A DNA stretch of 64,000 bases, taken from positions 57,609,087 through 57,673,086 of the forward strand of contig CM076849.1 in assembly GCA_039519185.1 (NCBI GenBank), written 5' to 3'. Below, piece after piece: positions 42,658 through 54,030 of this stretch (its first letter is position 1; each line of letters starts with the position of its first letter). A model generated the notes under the pieces. The model saw only the letters and a program-made list of their open reading frames with translations, did not search any database and was not told the DNA's origin. The stretch is from Astragalus membranaceus. Lineage: Eukaryota; Streptophyta; Magnoliopsida; Fabales; Fabaceae. Both the position numbers and the translations under genes were made by a program.

Positions 42658-45614
42658 TGTTGCGCCTGAAAAAGTCCTCGAGGGAGAACCTTCCTCGTTC
42701 ACAACTTTTCTAAAATCAATGAAGCCGCCACCAATATTTATTAAGGAAAATATTAGGAAAACCTTTTTTGGGAAGCGATTGGTCTTGCGAAACTAGAGAA
42801 TAGGGTTCGGGGGTCGGTTACGCGTAGGGAAGGTGTTAGCACCCCACACGTCCTCTCTACTGAGAGGGAACCTTTAATTACATGTGGGGTTTTAGTGTGC
42901 TGACCTGAAAATACTTAATTTTGCCTCTCTACTTCTTATTGAAAAATTCTTAATGAAAACCTTTGTTTATTATGAAAAAGGGGGAAAGATGAGTTTTTAG
43001 AAAAATGCTTGATGGGACATGGCCCGCTCCTACGTATCTCCCGGTGCGATGGAGAACTCAAAGCTACGTAGTTCTTCTTTATCCTGAAAAAAAAAAGGTT
43101 TTTGTCTTTTGTCTTTTTAGTGAGTTTTCGAAATAGGACGAGCATTTAGTGAGTGATTAAACTAACCAAGGTCATGGGTAATCACCGCTAAATGCTCTTG
43201 AAAATGAGAGTCACTACCGCCGGTCAGACGAACAAAGGTTTTGATTGACTATTAGTAGCGACTCGTTTTTATTTACTTTTTGAAAGTAATTTCCGAGAGA
43301 GATTGATTGGCACGAATGATCAAACTAACAAAGGTTATGAGTGATCATCGCTTGTTGTTCTTTGGAGGAAAACGACATCGCCACCAATGGCTAGACGAAC
43401 AAAGGTTCTGATTAACCACTAGCGGCGATGGGTTGTAAATGATTTTAGAAAGGAAGAGGTTTTTTATTCTTTATCTTGTTGAATTGTGAAAGTTGAGCTT
43501 TCATGATGATCAATGGGGCAAGGGCTGCAAGTGACCACCATTAGCACTCCATTGCTAATAATCATGCAAGCAAAGGCTTTGCAGAACTACTAACAAAGTT
43601 TGATTTTGAAGAGTTTTCGCAATTGGGTTGATTCTTGTTTAGGGAACAGAAAATCTGTTGTTTGGAAAAAAAGGTTTGGGAAAAGAAAAAAAAATTTACT
43701 TAAGGGAAAGAGGCAAAATTTAAGAAAAAGGAAACGGGGAGGTGCAATAGTAAAATGGGGTGCAAGTTACAGGGGGGTTGTATTATTAAAAAATGGGGTG
43801 TAAACAGTGAGAAGGGTTGCGTTTTAAAATAGGGGGTGCAGAAATCAGGAATTAGTTCCAGTGGGCTGCGTAAATGCTGGGCTCTTCCAAGGGGTTAAGT
43901 TATAAAAATGAGGGGTGTAAAAAGGAAGCCCAGTTCGCATAGGAGGGCCCAGTTAGCGAAACTGGGCCTAAGTGGGGAAGGGGGCTTACGCTTGAGTCTG
44001 GAGGTGTAAATAGCAGTCCGAAAATTTAAAAGAAACAGAGGTGGTGTCATTAGAAACACGGGTGCAAATAGCAACCTGATGTAAAAAAAAATGGTTGTTA
44101 TTTAAGAAAAAGAATGTGAACTTTATGGTTAATGGCTAATATTATTGCTCTTCTTATATTTCTAAAAAAAATGAATAAACATATATGTAACTCTCTTTTT
44201 TTTTGAAGTCAAATGATCTTTTTTCAAAAAAACTTGATTAATAGAGACAGTGTGGCTAAAGGAAAATTTTGATATAAAACAAGTGATTACTTTATTACTT
44301 TAGATCTTTCTTATTTGGATTATGATGATTATTGTTGATAAAAAAAATGGCATTACCACATTTCATCAAAAGAGAAACGTGACATTCAAAAAAAACTAAC
44401 AAATCAAACTAAATCATTTACTACCAAAAAAACAATATTAACTAGTTTATACATGTTCCTCTGTTCTTTTACTCAAAAGAACGTTAATGGAATATTCAAC
44501 ATCAAAGAAGATCATATACATGAAGATGAACAGAATCTCTAATAAAAAAAATTAACAAATTCAAAATCATGAAACAAAAGAATATTGAGAAAATAATATA
44601 CAACAGACCTTGAATAATGAGTGCTCTTCTCAAATCTCACCAATAACAACAATAAAGCAAAAACAACAAAAAAAAACTGTCTGATAAATTTAGAAGAAGA
44701 AAAAACGAAAATTTTCTCTCTCTCACTCTTTCACTCCAATATCTCCAGAACCCGTTTTTGCTCCTCTTGCTTCTGGATCTCCTTCCAGCTTTCGACCCTT
44801 CACCCTCTTCTCCCTCCAAAAACGTCCTTTTCCACAAAACTGTAATCCATATTTATACTTAAAAAAAATGAACGTCCAATGGTGTGCTTTGTCCTTCGTT
44901 TTCTTCACTGACTTTTGCGTATAGATCTGTTTCTGTGCTAGCCTTGAAGAAAACGGGATGGAAAACGTGATCCTCTGGATGGACCTTCGAATGGTGGGGA
45001 AATCATCAGTCATTTGGGTGTTGATGCCAAAAATGGCGATTTCGTGTGAGAGAGGAGAGGAAGAGATACCCGAAATGATGTTTTCGTGTGAGAGGAGAGA
45101 AAGAAGCACCAAAAATGGTGATTTCGTGTAGCAATGGAGATGTGGGGGGGGGGGGCTGAGAAGGTAGGAGGCGTGTGAGGGAAGATGAAAGGAGGCGTGG
45201 AAGGAAGAGAAGAGAGAGTGGACGGCTAGGGTTTGATGGGAGAGGTGGAAGTGATGTTTTGGAAGGAGGCGTGGGAGAGAGGAGAGGAGGAGGATTGTAC
45301 GGCTGATTTTTAGGAAGTGATGGGAATGATGGGAAATTAGGGTTTGTGATGGAGGCAATTAGGTTTTGTGAGTGAGTGAGGGAAATAAGGCAATCCGGGT
45401 CAGGCCAATTCGCATGGGCCTCTGGCAGTGAGCCCAATTCGCTGTAACACAAATAAACATAAAAAAAAGTCACTTACACCCCTTTTTTTTACTAAATCGC
45501 CTCTCCCTTTCTCTTTTCTTGTTTTTTTTCTTTTACTTTCTCTTTTATACCATTAAATATATTTACTAACTAAATGGGAAGTAAAGTATAACTTGAAAAT
45601 GAATTTGTATTTTT
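42658..45614 (-). repeat. Element B 5' LTR, interrupted
   Basis: Starts TGTTGCGCCTGAAAAAG on the + strand and matches 27663-30610. At 45610-45614 (TTTTT) it is broken by the TGTAACATCC start of element C; the left LTR continues CAACTTTTACG at the same point. TTTTT is therefore the expected target-site duplication. Confidence 0.92.
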
Positions 45615-47688
45615 TGTAACATCCTCAAAATAATTCATCGAATTATTTGGATGTTAACCCAATTAAATCAATTTAGTACATAATTGGTAAATTTATTGAG
45701 TACTAAAATTATTTAATGAATGTCATTAGATCGTTAACCAGATAATACGGGTCAAGGAAGTTTCGAAATCGAAATAAGGGATTAGATCAATGTGGTAATT
45801 GGACCACGCTACCACTTATTTATTAATTAAATAAGTATGTGTGTGTGTGATAAATAAAAGAAGAAAGGAAAGAAAGAAGAGGATACGAACAGAAGAGAAA
45901 CAGAGGAAGAATAGAAGAGAAGGAAAAGAGAAAGAAGAAGAGGAAAGAAGAAGAGAAAGGAAGAAGAAGAGGAAACCCCATCCCCCCAAAATTCAGCACA
46001 ATCACCATCTCCCTCTCCTCTACAAAACCCTATAACTTGGTAAGATTCTCTTCAATTTCCCCCCTTCTCATGACCTACGAATTTCTAGGGGTTTTTGGAA
46101 TTGATTTGTTGAAATCTTGAGTTGTGAGATGAAATTGATAATGGAACCGTGATTAGGAACGAAGCCAAGAGCGGTGGAACGCGTTTGGGAATTCGAAACG
46201 AAGTTAGGAGCGGTTCGGTGTTGTTTGGGTTCGATTCAGCGATTTCGACAAGTCGGTGATTTCGGCTCGGCAACGACTCTCGCTTCAAGGGTGAGTTTTA
46301 CTCACGTTTAGGTTTATTCCGTTTTGGTATAATTTGCGCGTTCATTGGTTCCGAGAAATTTTGAGTCAAAAACCGTTATTCGAAAAATAGCGTTTTGGAT
46401 TAAAATCTGTGTTAATTATGTTTTTGATTGGATTGATTGATTGTGTGGTTTGTATTGGGTCTATTATATTGGTTGTCAAATCTGTTTTCGATCGGAACTA
46501 AAATCGGAATTGAGCGGAATAGCGGATTTCGCGAAAATCGCAAAAAATCTGCACCACACAGACCCCCATCGCGTCGCGACCCGCAGGGCATCGCGTCGCG
46601 ACCAAGTGCAGTATTGCCACGCAAAATGTTTCTGTCGTTTTTCGCGTCGCGACGGTAGCAGTTCGCGTCGCGACGCTTTGCAGATTTTCAACAGTTTTTC
46701 ACTGATTTTATTTTCGCGATAACTTTTGATCCGGGAACCCGATTGAGGTGTTCTAAGATGCGTTGGAAAGCTTATTCAGAGGCCTAACTGAATATTCTAT
46801 TTTTAAGGCAAAATGATCTGTTTTTGATATTGAAAATTGTGTCGAAAAGTGGTCAAATAGAGTGCGAGTGTGAACTTGGATTTTACAAAACGTGGAATTA
46901 AAGTGTTTCATTGATTGTTTGATTTGATGGACCGTAGGTTCATAGTGCTGTAGATATATATATATATTATATCGAGTTTGGGTGACGACCCAGGTTGACA
47001 TACTAGGCGGGGAAGTCATGAACCCTTACCCTAGGCTCTGTGCCATTAGGAAACACTACTGGTTATGGGGTTCGCCGGGATTAGCAAGTGGATTGCAGTC
47101 GGTGGTTCGTAGCAAGGCCTAGGATGTTAGTTCACCGGGATTAGCAAGTGGATTGCAGTCGGTGTCCTACTAGATCGAAGCCTTATTGTATGGTACACCG
47201 GGATTAGCAAGTGGATTGCGGTCGGTGTCGTGTCAAACCTTAAAAATGTTTTAAACGGACCGAGAGTGTTAGTAGGGGTTCCGGTAGAACTCACTGAGAT
47301 TGTATCTCACTGTTTAAATGTTGTTGTTTTACAGATAAACAGGGACAGAAGAAACCTCAGAGGCACGAGTAGGTGGCCCCGGAAGAAAAATGATGACTTA
47401 GCTTTATGTTCAAGTTTATTTTCCTTCTGTTGCCTATGTATTACAACACTATGGCATTAGTGTTTTGTTTATCTTTTTCCGCTTTCTTGTATGACTCTGA
47501 CTACCATAGTGCTGACAGTTTATGGTCTGAGTACCGTATGGTCTTATCTGTACATAAGACAGTTATGTTATATTTCAGCAAAAATTTTATAATGGTATTC
47601 AGTGTCTAAGCAGGAAATTGCTATCTCTGATGTTTATATTTTGGCACGCTTTGGTATTTTTACAAGTTAAATATACCGGGGTGTTACA
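45615..47688 (+). repeat. Element C 5' LTR (2074 bp)
   Basis: TGTAACATCC ... GGTGTTACA. Contains a purine-rich (AGA/GAA) stretch at 45855-45975, four copies of TCGCGTCGCGAC at 46569-46674, and three copies of a GGGATTAGCAAGTGGATTGC unit at 47074-47227. Confidence 0.92.
46569..46674 (+). repeat. Four copies of a CpG-rich 12-mer in element C LTR
   Basis: TCGCGTCGCGAC at 46569-46580, 46591-46602, 46642-46653 and 46663-46674, with palindromic core GTCGCGAC. All four are repeated without change in the 3' LTR (53199-53304). Candidate protein-binding or regulatory site. Confidence 0.85.
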
Positions 47689-47690
47689 GT

Positions 47691-47702
47691 TGGTATCAGA
47701 GC
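47691..47702 (+). other. Primer-binding site of element C (initiator Met tRNA)
   Basis: TGGTATCAGAGC two bases after the LTR end, the standard plant initiator-methionine primer site of many LTR retrotransposons. Confidence 0.92.
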
Positions 47703-47822
47703 GGTTCGACCTAGTCGGACTTAGCTTTTAGGGTCTTTGCTTTCTCCAGTCGTGATTTTCTTAGTATGCTATTAGACATTGAGCTTGATCAACTTAATAC
47801 TTTGTGCATATTTCGCAGAATC

Positions 47823-48821
47823 ATGGCCAGAAGAGGTAGAGGCGTTCCTCCTCCTGTTGATCCGAACTTTGAATGGATGCAGAATGTCATTGAGAATCAG
47901 CAAAAGATGATGCAGGATATGTTGCAAATGCAGCATGACCAAATGGCTCTGCAGCAGCCCAATGTCCAACCTCATCAAGAAGATCCTAACCGGACATATT
48001 TCCAATTTCAAAAGATGAAGCCTCCGACTTACAAGGGTGGACCGGATCCAATGACCGCCTACTATTGGATTGATTCAATGGAGAAAATTTTTCAAACCTT
48101 GCAATGCGGGGAAGAAGAGAAAGTAATATGTGCGGTAAATGTGCTCGATGAAGATGCCCACACCTGGTGGTGTAATGCAAGACAAATGATGGAACTTCAA
48201 GGAACTCCCCTAACTTGGGACAACTTCAAGGAATTGTTTTTGAAGCAGTATTTCCCTTCGGTAAAGAAGCTGAGTAAGCAAGCAGAGTTTGTAAATCTTA
48301 AGCAAGGTGATATGTCGGTTGGGGAGTATGCTGCAAAATTTGAAAGACTGTCTCAGTTCTATGAGTTGGGGAAGTATGCCCCAAATGATATTTGGAAGAT
48401 GCAAATGTTCAAAGAAGGTCTCCGAGCTGACCTGAGCCAAGGACTCAGTTCTTACACCTTGGTTAATTATCCTGCCTTAGTGCAACAAGCATATGTTGCT
48501 GAGGAGGATCTGAGGAAAATGTATGCTGAAAAGAAAGACTATTGGAAGGGTAAGAAGAAGGTTGCTGAGTCTTCTACTCTAAGCAGACAATTCAAGGGAA
48601 ACAATTATAAGGGAAAGCAGGTGCAGTCCCATGAACCATCAAAGTTCCACAAATGTGGCACTTGTGGAAAATTTCATTCAGGTGATTGTTGGAAAAAATC
48701 CAATCGGTGCTATCATTGTAATGAAGAGGGCCACTATGCAGATAAGTGCCCATCAAGGAGGAGCTTTCAAGGAGCCGCGAATGCGCAAAGGCAAGGACGA
48801 ATCAACACATTGGATGCTTGA
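47823..48821 (+). CDS. gag: Element C Gag
   Basis: 332 codons from ATG 47823 (MARRGRGVPPP), preferred to the in-frame ATG at 47766 because of its context and the typical start of this family. Capsid-like domain at about residues 60-200 (PPTYKGGPDPMTAYYWI, TWWCNARQMM, LFLKQYFPSVKK, FERLSQFYELGKYAP). Two cysteine clusters near the end: CGTCGKFHSGDC and the CCHC knuckle CYHCNEEGHYADKC. The TGA at 48819-48821 interrupts a frame that continues open into protease, so it either is a mutation or terminates Gag with occasional readthrough. Confidence 0.9.
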   Translation: MARRGRGVPPPVDPNFEWMQNVIENQQKMMQDMLQMQHDQMALQQPNVQPHQEDPNRTYFQFQKMKPPTYKGGPDPMTAYYWIDSMEKIFQTLQCGEEEKVICAVNVLDEDAHTWWCNARQMMELQGTPLTWDNFKELFLKQYFPSVKKLSKQAEFVNLKQGDMSVGEYAAKFERLSQFYELGKYAPNDIWKMQMFKEGLRADLSQGLSSYTLVNYPALVQQAYVAEEDLRKMYAEKKDYWKGKKKVAESSTLSRQFKGNNYKGKQVQSHEPSKFHKCGTCGKFHSGDCWKKSNRCYHCNEEGHYADKCPSRRSFQGAANAQRQGRINTLDA

Positions 48822-51800
48822 ACCATCACACCTACTGATAATCTTCTGAGGGGTACGGGATCTCTTTTTAATAACTCAGTCAATATTGTATATGATTCCG
48901 GTGCAACTCACTGTTTTATATCACAAGCATGTGTGGAACAGTTGGGACTAGCAATATCTGAGCTGTCCGAACCGATAACCATTTTAACTGCTGCCAAGGG
49001 TCGTGTCCAGACCCAATCATTGTGTGAAAATTGCCTACTTGTCATAGGGGACAGACAATTTGTTGTGAAATTTATTTGCTTGCCTATGAGAAGCATGGAC
49101 ATTGTTCTGGGTATGAATTGGATGGCTGAAAATCATGTAACAATCAACTGTGCCGATCGAACCATTAGCTTCGACTCCGAATCCGTAGGATTGACACAGG
49201 CAGATTCTGAAGTGATGATCTCTTACACCGAAGCAAGCCAGTCACTATTCCAAGGTGCGGAAGCTATTCTTATTATGTTATCTGCATCTACTGAAACGGG
49301 TTTAGATTTGTCATCTGTGCAAGTGGTAAATGAATTTCTAGATGTCTTTCCAGAAGAGGTTTCATCCTTACCTCCTGACCGAGAGGTGGAGTTCTCAATA
49401 GAATTGATTCCTGGTACAGGACCAATCTCTATTGCTCCTTATAGAATGTCTCCTTTAGAACTGAAGGAATTGAAATCTCAACTTGAAGAATTAATATCAA
49501 AAAGATTCATCCGACCGAGTACCTCTCCATGGGGTGCTCCGGTGTTGCTAGTTAAAAAGAAGGATGGTAGCATGAGGTTGTGCATAGATTATCGACAACT
49601 GAATAAAGTAACGATCAAGAATAAATATCCCTTGCCAAGGATAGACGACTTGCTCGACCAACTTCGAGGTGCCGTGGTATTTTCAAAAATTGATCTGAGG
49701 TCGGGCTATCATCAAATAAAGGTACGAGCCTTAGATATTCCGAAAACAGCTTTCCGTACGAGGTATGGACATTACGAGTTCGTAGTAATGCCCTTCGGTT
49801 TGACCAATGCTCCAGCGGTATTCATGGATTACATGAACCGAGTATTTCATACTTATCTCGATCAGTTTGTGGTAGTTTTTATTGATGATATCTTGGTGTA
49901 CTCTAAGACCATTGAGGACCATGTTCAACATCTCCGCATTGTTCTGAACGTACTCCGCGAAAAGAAATTGTATGCTAAGCCGTCGAAGTGTGACTTTTGG
50001 ATGCCGGAAGTGAAGTTTTTGGGGCACGTGATTTCCCAATCGGAGTTGCGGTGGATCCCAGTAAGGTGGAAGCGGTATTGAACTGGGAGCGACCAACATC
50101 TGTCACCGAAATAAGAAGTTTCTTGGGTCTAGCTGGTTACTACAGGAGGTTTATTCAAGGTTTTTCACAATTGGTTCTTCCACTTACTCGGTTAACTCGT
50201 AAGGGCCAACCGTTTACATGGGATGCCCATTGTGAGGAGTGTTTTCAAGAGTTGAAAATTAGGTTAACTTCTGCTCCAATCCTAATTCTTCCAGATCCGT
50301 CTTTGGATTTTCAAATTTTCAGCGATGCTTCTGGGAAGGGTTTAGGATGTGTCCTAATGCAGAACCAACAAGTTGTAGCTTATGCCTCCAGACAGTTGAA
50401 GACTCATGAAGAGAATTATCCGACTCATGATTTGGAGTTGGCAGCTATTGTGTACGCATTGAAGATTTGGAGACATTACCTATACGGGTCCCGTTTCGAA
50501 GTCTTCAGTGATCATAAAAGCTTGAAGTATTTGTTTGATCAAAAGAAGTTGAATAACAGGAAAAGAAGGTGGGTGGAATTTCTGAAGGATTATGACTTCG
50601 AATTGAAGTATCATCCGGGAAAGGCTAATGTTGTAGCCGATGCACTAAGTAGGAAATCCATTCACGTAGCAAAGTTTATGATGCATGAAATGGAATTGTT
50701 GGAGTCCTTTAGGGACTTGAGTTTGAATGCAAGATCAAGGAAGAACCGGTTAGTGCTGAGCCACATGAGGATCTCTAGCTCATTAAGGGATTCTATTCGC
50801 TTAGCACAGGAAAATGATGTGAAGCTACAATCGCAAAAAGTGTTGCCAGATTTTACTGAAGATAGAGATGGAGTGATTTGTTTCAACGGTAGGATCTGTG
50901 TGCCCGATAATGAAGATATTAAAAAGCAAGTGCTAGAAGAAGCACACCGAAGTTTATTTTCTGTACATCCTGGGTCCACCAAGATGTATAGAGATTTAAA
51001 GCAGATGTATTGGTGGCAAGGAATGAAGTTAGAGATTGCTGAGTTTGTATCTCAATGCTTGACTTGCCAAAGAGTTAAGATAGAACATCAGAAGCCTGGT
51101 GGTCTGTTACGGCCACTAGAGGTGCCAGTGTGGAAATGGGAAGACATTTCCATGGATTTTGTAATGGCATTACCAAAGTCTCAAGCCGGTAACGACTCCA
51201 TTTGGGTAGTTGTAGATCGGTTAACCAAATCAGCTCATTTTATTCCAGTTCGTTCTAGCAGTAAAGTATCCAAGTTAGCTGAGGTGTATTTGAAGAACAT
51301 AGTAAGGTTACATGGGGTTCCTACCAGTATAGTCTCGGATCGAGATCCGAAATTCACTTCTCGATTTTGGAAAGCTCTGAATGAAGCATTGGGGACTAAA
51401 GTACTTCTTAGTACCGCTTATCACCCGCAGACAGATGGGCAGACCGAGAGAACTATCCAGACATTAGAGGATATGCTTAGGGCTTCGGTACTTGATAACG
51501 GGAAGAAATGGGAGGATCATCTTCCACTGGTTGAATTCTCATATAACAACAGTTATCATTCCAGTATCGGAATGGCGCCTTTTGAGGCCTTGTATGGAAG
51601 GAAATGTAGAACTCCATTGTGTTGGTGGGAAGTCAGTGAGAACCGATTGTTAGGGCCCGAGATGATTCAAGTCACTACTGAAAAGATCCGCCAAATCAGG
51701 GAAAGAATGAAAGCTGCTCAAAGTAGGCAAAAGAGTTATGCCGACAAAAGGAGGAGACCGTTAGAATTTGAGTCAGGTGATCATGTGTTTCTGAGATTGT

Positions 51801-52194
51801 CACCAACAATAGGCACAGGTAGGGCATTGCGGGTGAAGAAACTCAGTCCTCGGTATATTGGACCCTTCCAAATTATCGAGCGAGTTGGCCGGCCTCTTGC
51901 ATACCGTATCGCCTTGCCTCCACCATTGTCGAATCTACATGATGTATTCCATGTGTCTCAGTTGGGAAGTACATTCCCGATCCAAGTCAACCGTTAGATT
52001 TTGAAACGATTGACCTCCGACCGGACTTATCCTTCCAACCTCATCCACATTACATCATGGAACGTGGTGAGAGGACGCTACGGACGAAGTCAATTCCCAT
52101 TGTCAAGGTGGTTTGGGATGGTTTTTCCCTTGAAGAAGCTACTTGGGAGTTGGAAGATGATATGCGGACTCAGTATCCGTACTTGTTCTCTTGA
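48822..52194 (+). pseudogene. pol: Element C Pol: protease, RT, RNase H, integrase, chromodomain-like tail (two frameshifts)
   Basis: In frame with Gag after its TGA: protease VYDSGATHCFIS (about 48890) and MDIVLGMNWM, then RT with LVKKKDGSMRLCIDYRQLN, PFGLTNAPAVFMDYMN and FIDD (49878-49889). A one-base loss near 50044 moves the frame. The second segment has RNase H (FSDASGKGLG, VFSDHKSLKYLF, ADALSRKS), integrase HHCC region (HRSLFSVHPGS, CLTCQRVK), catalytic region (WEDISMDFVM, VSDRDPKF, QTDGQTERTIQ) and GPFQIIERVG. Near 51965 another base is missing, so the tail VVWDGFSLEEATWELEDDM, a chromodomain-type segment ending at TGA 52192, is out of frame. Not translatable as one protein in this copy. 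Confidence 0.88.
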
Positions 52195-52231
52195 GGTATG
52201 TTGTGTCTAATTTTGAGGACAAAATTCTTTC

Positions 52232-52244
52232 GAGTTGGGGAGAA
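52232..52244 (+). other. Polypurine tract of element C
   Basis: GAGTTGGGGAGAA immediately before TGTAACATCC of the 3' LTR; TTTTGAGGACAAAATTC just upstream is commonly seen in this clade. Confidence 0.8.
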
Positions 52245-54030
52245 TGTAACATCCTCAAAATAATTCATCGAATTATTTGGATGTTAACCCAATTAAATCA
52301 ATTTAGTACATAATTGGTACATTTATTGAGTACTAAAATTATTTAATGAATGTCATTAGATCGTTAACCAGATAATACGGGTCAAGGAAGTTTCGAAATC
52401 GAAATAAGGGATTAGATCAATGTGGTAATTGGACCACGCTACCACTTATTTATTAATTAAATAAGTATGTGTGTGTGTGATAAATAAAAGAAGAAAGGAA
52501 AGAAAGAAGAGGATACGAACAGAAGAGAAACAGAGGAAGAATACAAGAGAAGGAAAAGAGAAAGAAGAAGAGGAAAGAAGAAGAGAAAGGAAGAAGAAGA
52601 GGAAACCCCATCCCCCCAAAATTCAGCACAATCACCATCTCCCTCTCCTCTACAAAATCCTATAACTTGGTAAGATTCTCTTCAATTTCCCCCCTTCTCA
52701 TGACCTACGAATTTCTAGGGGTTTTTGGAATTGATTTGTTGAAATCTTGAGTTGTGAGATGAAATTGATAATGGAAACGTGATTAGGAACGAAGCCAAGA
52801 GCGGTGGAACGCGTTTGGGAATTCGAAACGAAGTTAGGAGCGGTTCGGTGTTGTTTGGGTTCGATTCGGCGATTTCGACAAGTCGGTGATTTCGGCTCGG
52901 CAACGACTCTCGCTTCAAGGGTGAGTTTTACTCACGTTTAGGTTTATTCCGTTTTGGTATAATTTGCGCGTTCATTGGTTCCGAGAAATTTTGAGTCAAA
53001 AACCGTTATTCGAAAAATAGCGTTTTGGATTAAAATCTGTGTTAATTATGTTTTTGATTGGATTGATTGATTGTGTGGTTTGTATTGGGTCTATTATATT
53101 GGTTGTCAAATCTGTTTTCGATCGGAACTAAAATCGGAATTGAGCGGAATAGCGGATTTCGCGAAAATCGCAAAAAATCTGCACCACACAGACCCCCATC
53201 GCGTCGCGACCCGCAGGGCATCGCGTCGCGACCAAGTGCAGTATTTCCACGCAAAATGTTTCTGTCGTTTTTCGCGTCGCGACGGTAGCAGTTCGCGTCG
53301 CGACGCTTTGCAGATTTTCAACAGTTTTTCACTGATTTTATTTTCGCGATAACTTTTGATCCGGGAACCCGATTGAGATGTTCTAAGATGCGTTGGAAAG
53401 CTTATTCAGAGGCCTAACTGAATATTCTATTTTTAAGGCAAAATGATCTGTTTTTGATATTGAAAATTGTGTCGAAAAGTGGTCAAATAGAGTGCGAGTG
53501 TGAACTTGGATTTTACAAAACGTGGAATTAAAGTGTTTCATTGATTGTTTGATTTGATGGACCGTAGGTTCATAGTGCTGTAGATATATATATATATTAT
53601 ATCGAGTTTGGGTGACGACCCAGGTTGACATACTAGGCGGGGAAGTCATGAACCCTTACCCTAGGCTCTGTGCCATTAGGAAACACTACTGGTTATGGGG
53701 TTCGCCGGGATTAGCAAGTGGATTGCAGTCGGTGTTGTGTCAAAAGTTTGTACTACGTTCATCGGGATTAGCAAGTGGATTGCAGTCGGTGGTTCGTAGC
53801 AAGGCCTAGGATGTTAGTTCACCGGGATTAGCAAGTGGATTGCAGTCGGTGTCCTACTAGATCGAAGCCTTATTGTATGGTACACCGGGATTAGCAAGTG
53901 GATTGCGGTCGGTGTCGTGTCAAACCTTAAAAATGTTTTAAACGGACCGAGAGTGTTAGTAGGGGTTCCGGTAGAACTCACTGAGATTGTATCTCACTAT
54001 TTAAATGTTGTTGTTTTACAGATAAACAGG
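52245..54030 (+). repeat. Element C 3' LTR, truncated by element D
   Basis: Matches 45615-47340 of the 5' LTR and stops after GATAAACAGG, where element D begins. About 345 bp are missing and should be beyond the window. Expected target-site duplication is ACAGG (54026-54030). It has four GGGATTAGCAAGTGGATTGC units (53704, 53762, 53821, 53884) against three in the 5' LTR. Confidence 0.92.
53704..53914 (+). repeat. Minisatellite-like array in element C 3' LTR
   Basis: Four units with a 57-63-bp period, each with GGGATTAGCAAGTGGATTGC and GTCGGTG. The 5' LTR (47074-47227) has three, a 57-bp difference consistent with unit loss or gain after insertion or during reverse transcription. Confidence 0.85.

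Larger units (their letters stand above)
27663..45614 (-). mobile_element. Element B: Ogre-like retrotransposon, minus strand, 5' LTR interrupted by element C
   Basis: Same architecture as element A on the other strand. Left flank is CCATC (27658-27662). The right LTR stops at 45614 where element C begins; about 80 bp of LTR that the left copy has after GTATTTTT should be found beyond the window. Breaks are a truncated ORF1 start, TGA at 41233-41235, a frame change at the gag/pro border (about 37772-37777), and TAG at about 35128-35130 in RT. LTR copies differ at about 18 sites in 2.95 kb by eye. Confidence 0.9.
45615..54030 (+). mobile_element. Element C: chromovirus (Tekay/Del-like Ty3/gypsy), 3' LTR interrupted by element D
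   Basis: LTR, initiator-Met primer-binding site, gag with CCHC knuckle, protease, RT, RNase H, integrase and a chromodomain-like tail, then polypurine tract and partial LTR. It has one in-frame TGA, a one-base loss near 50044 and another near 51965. LTR copies differ at about 8 sites in 1.73 kb by eye (about 0.5%) plus one 57-bp repeat unit. Tekay/Del assignment rests on protein style, LTR length and primer type. Confidence 0.88.

Noticed and set aside
45841..46035. Lys/Glu-rich frame and its antisense in the LTR of C, duplicated at 52471-52665.
   Set aside because: Purine-rich simple sequence within LTRs; no conserved protein feature.
48819..48821. TGA between gag and pol of element C as a functional readthrough stop.
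   Set aside because: Many chromoviruses have a single gag-pol frame; with two frameshifts elsewhere in this copy, a chance nonsense mutation is more likely. I keep readthrough only as a possibility.
53704..53914. Regularly spaced repeat units resembling a CRISPR array.
   Set aside because: Spacers are similar in both LTR copies, the genome is plant, and the repeats belong to an LTR minisatellite.
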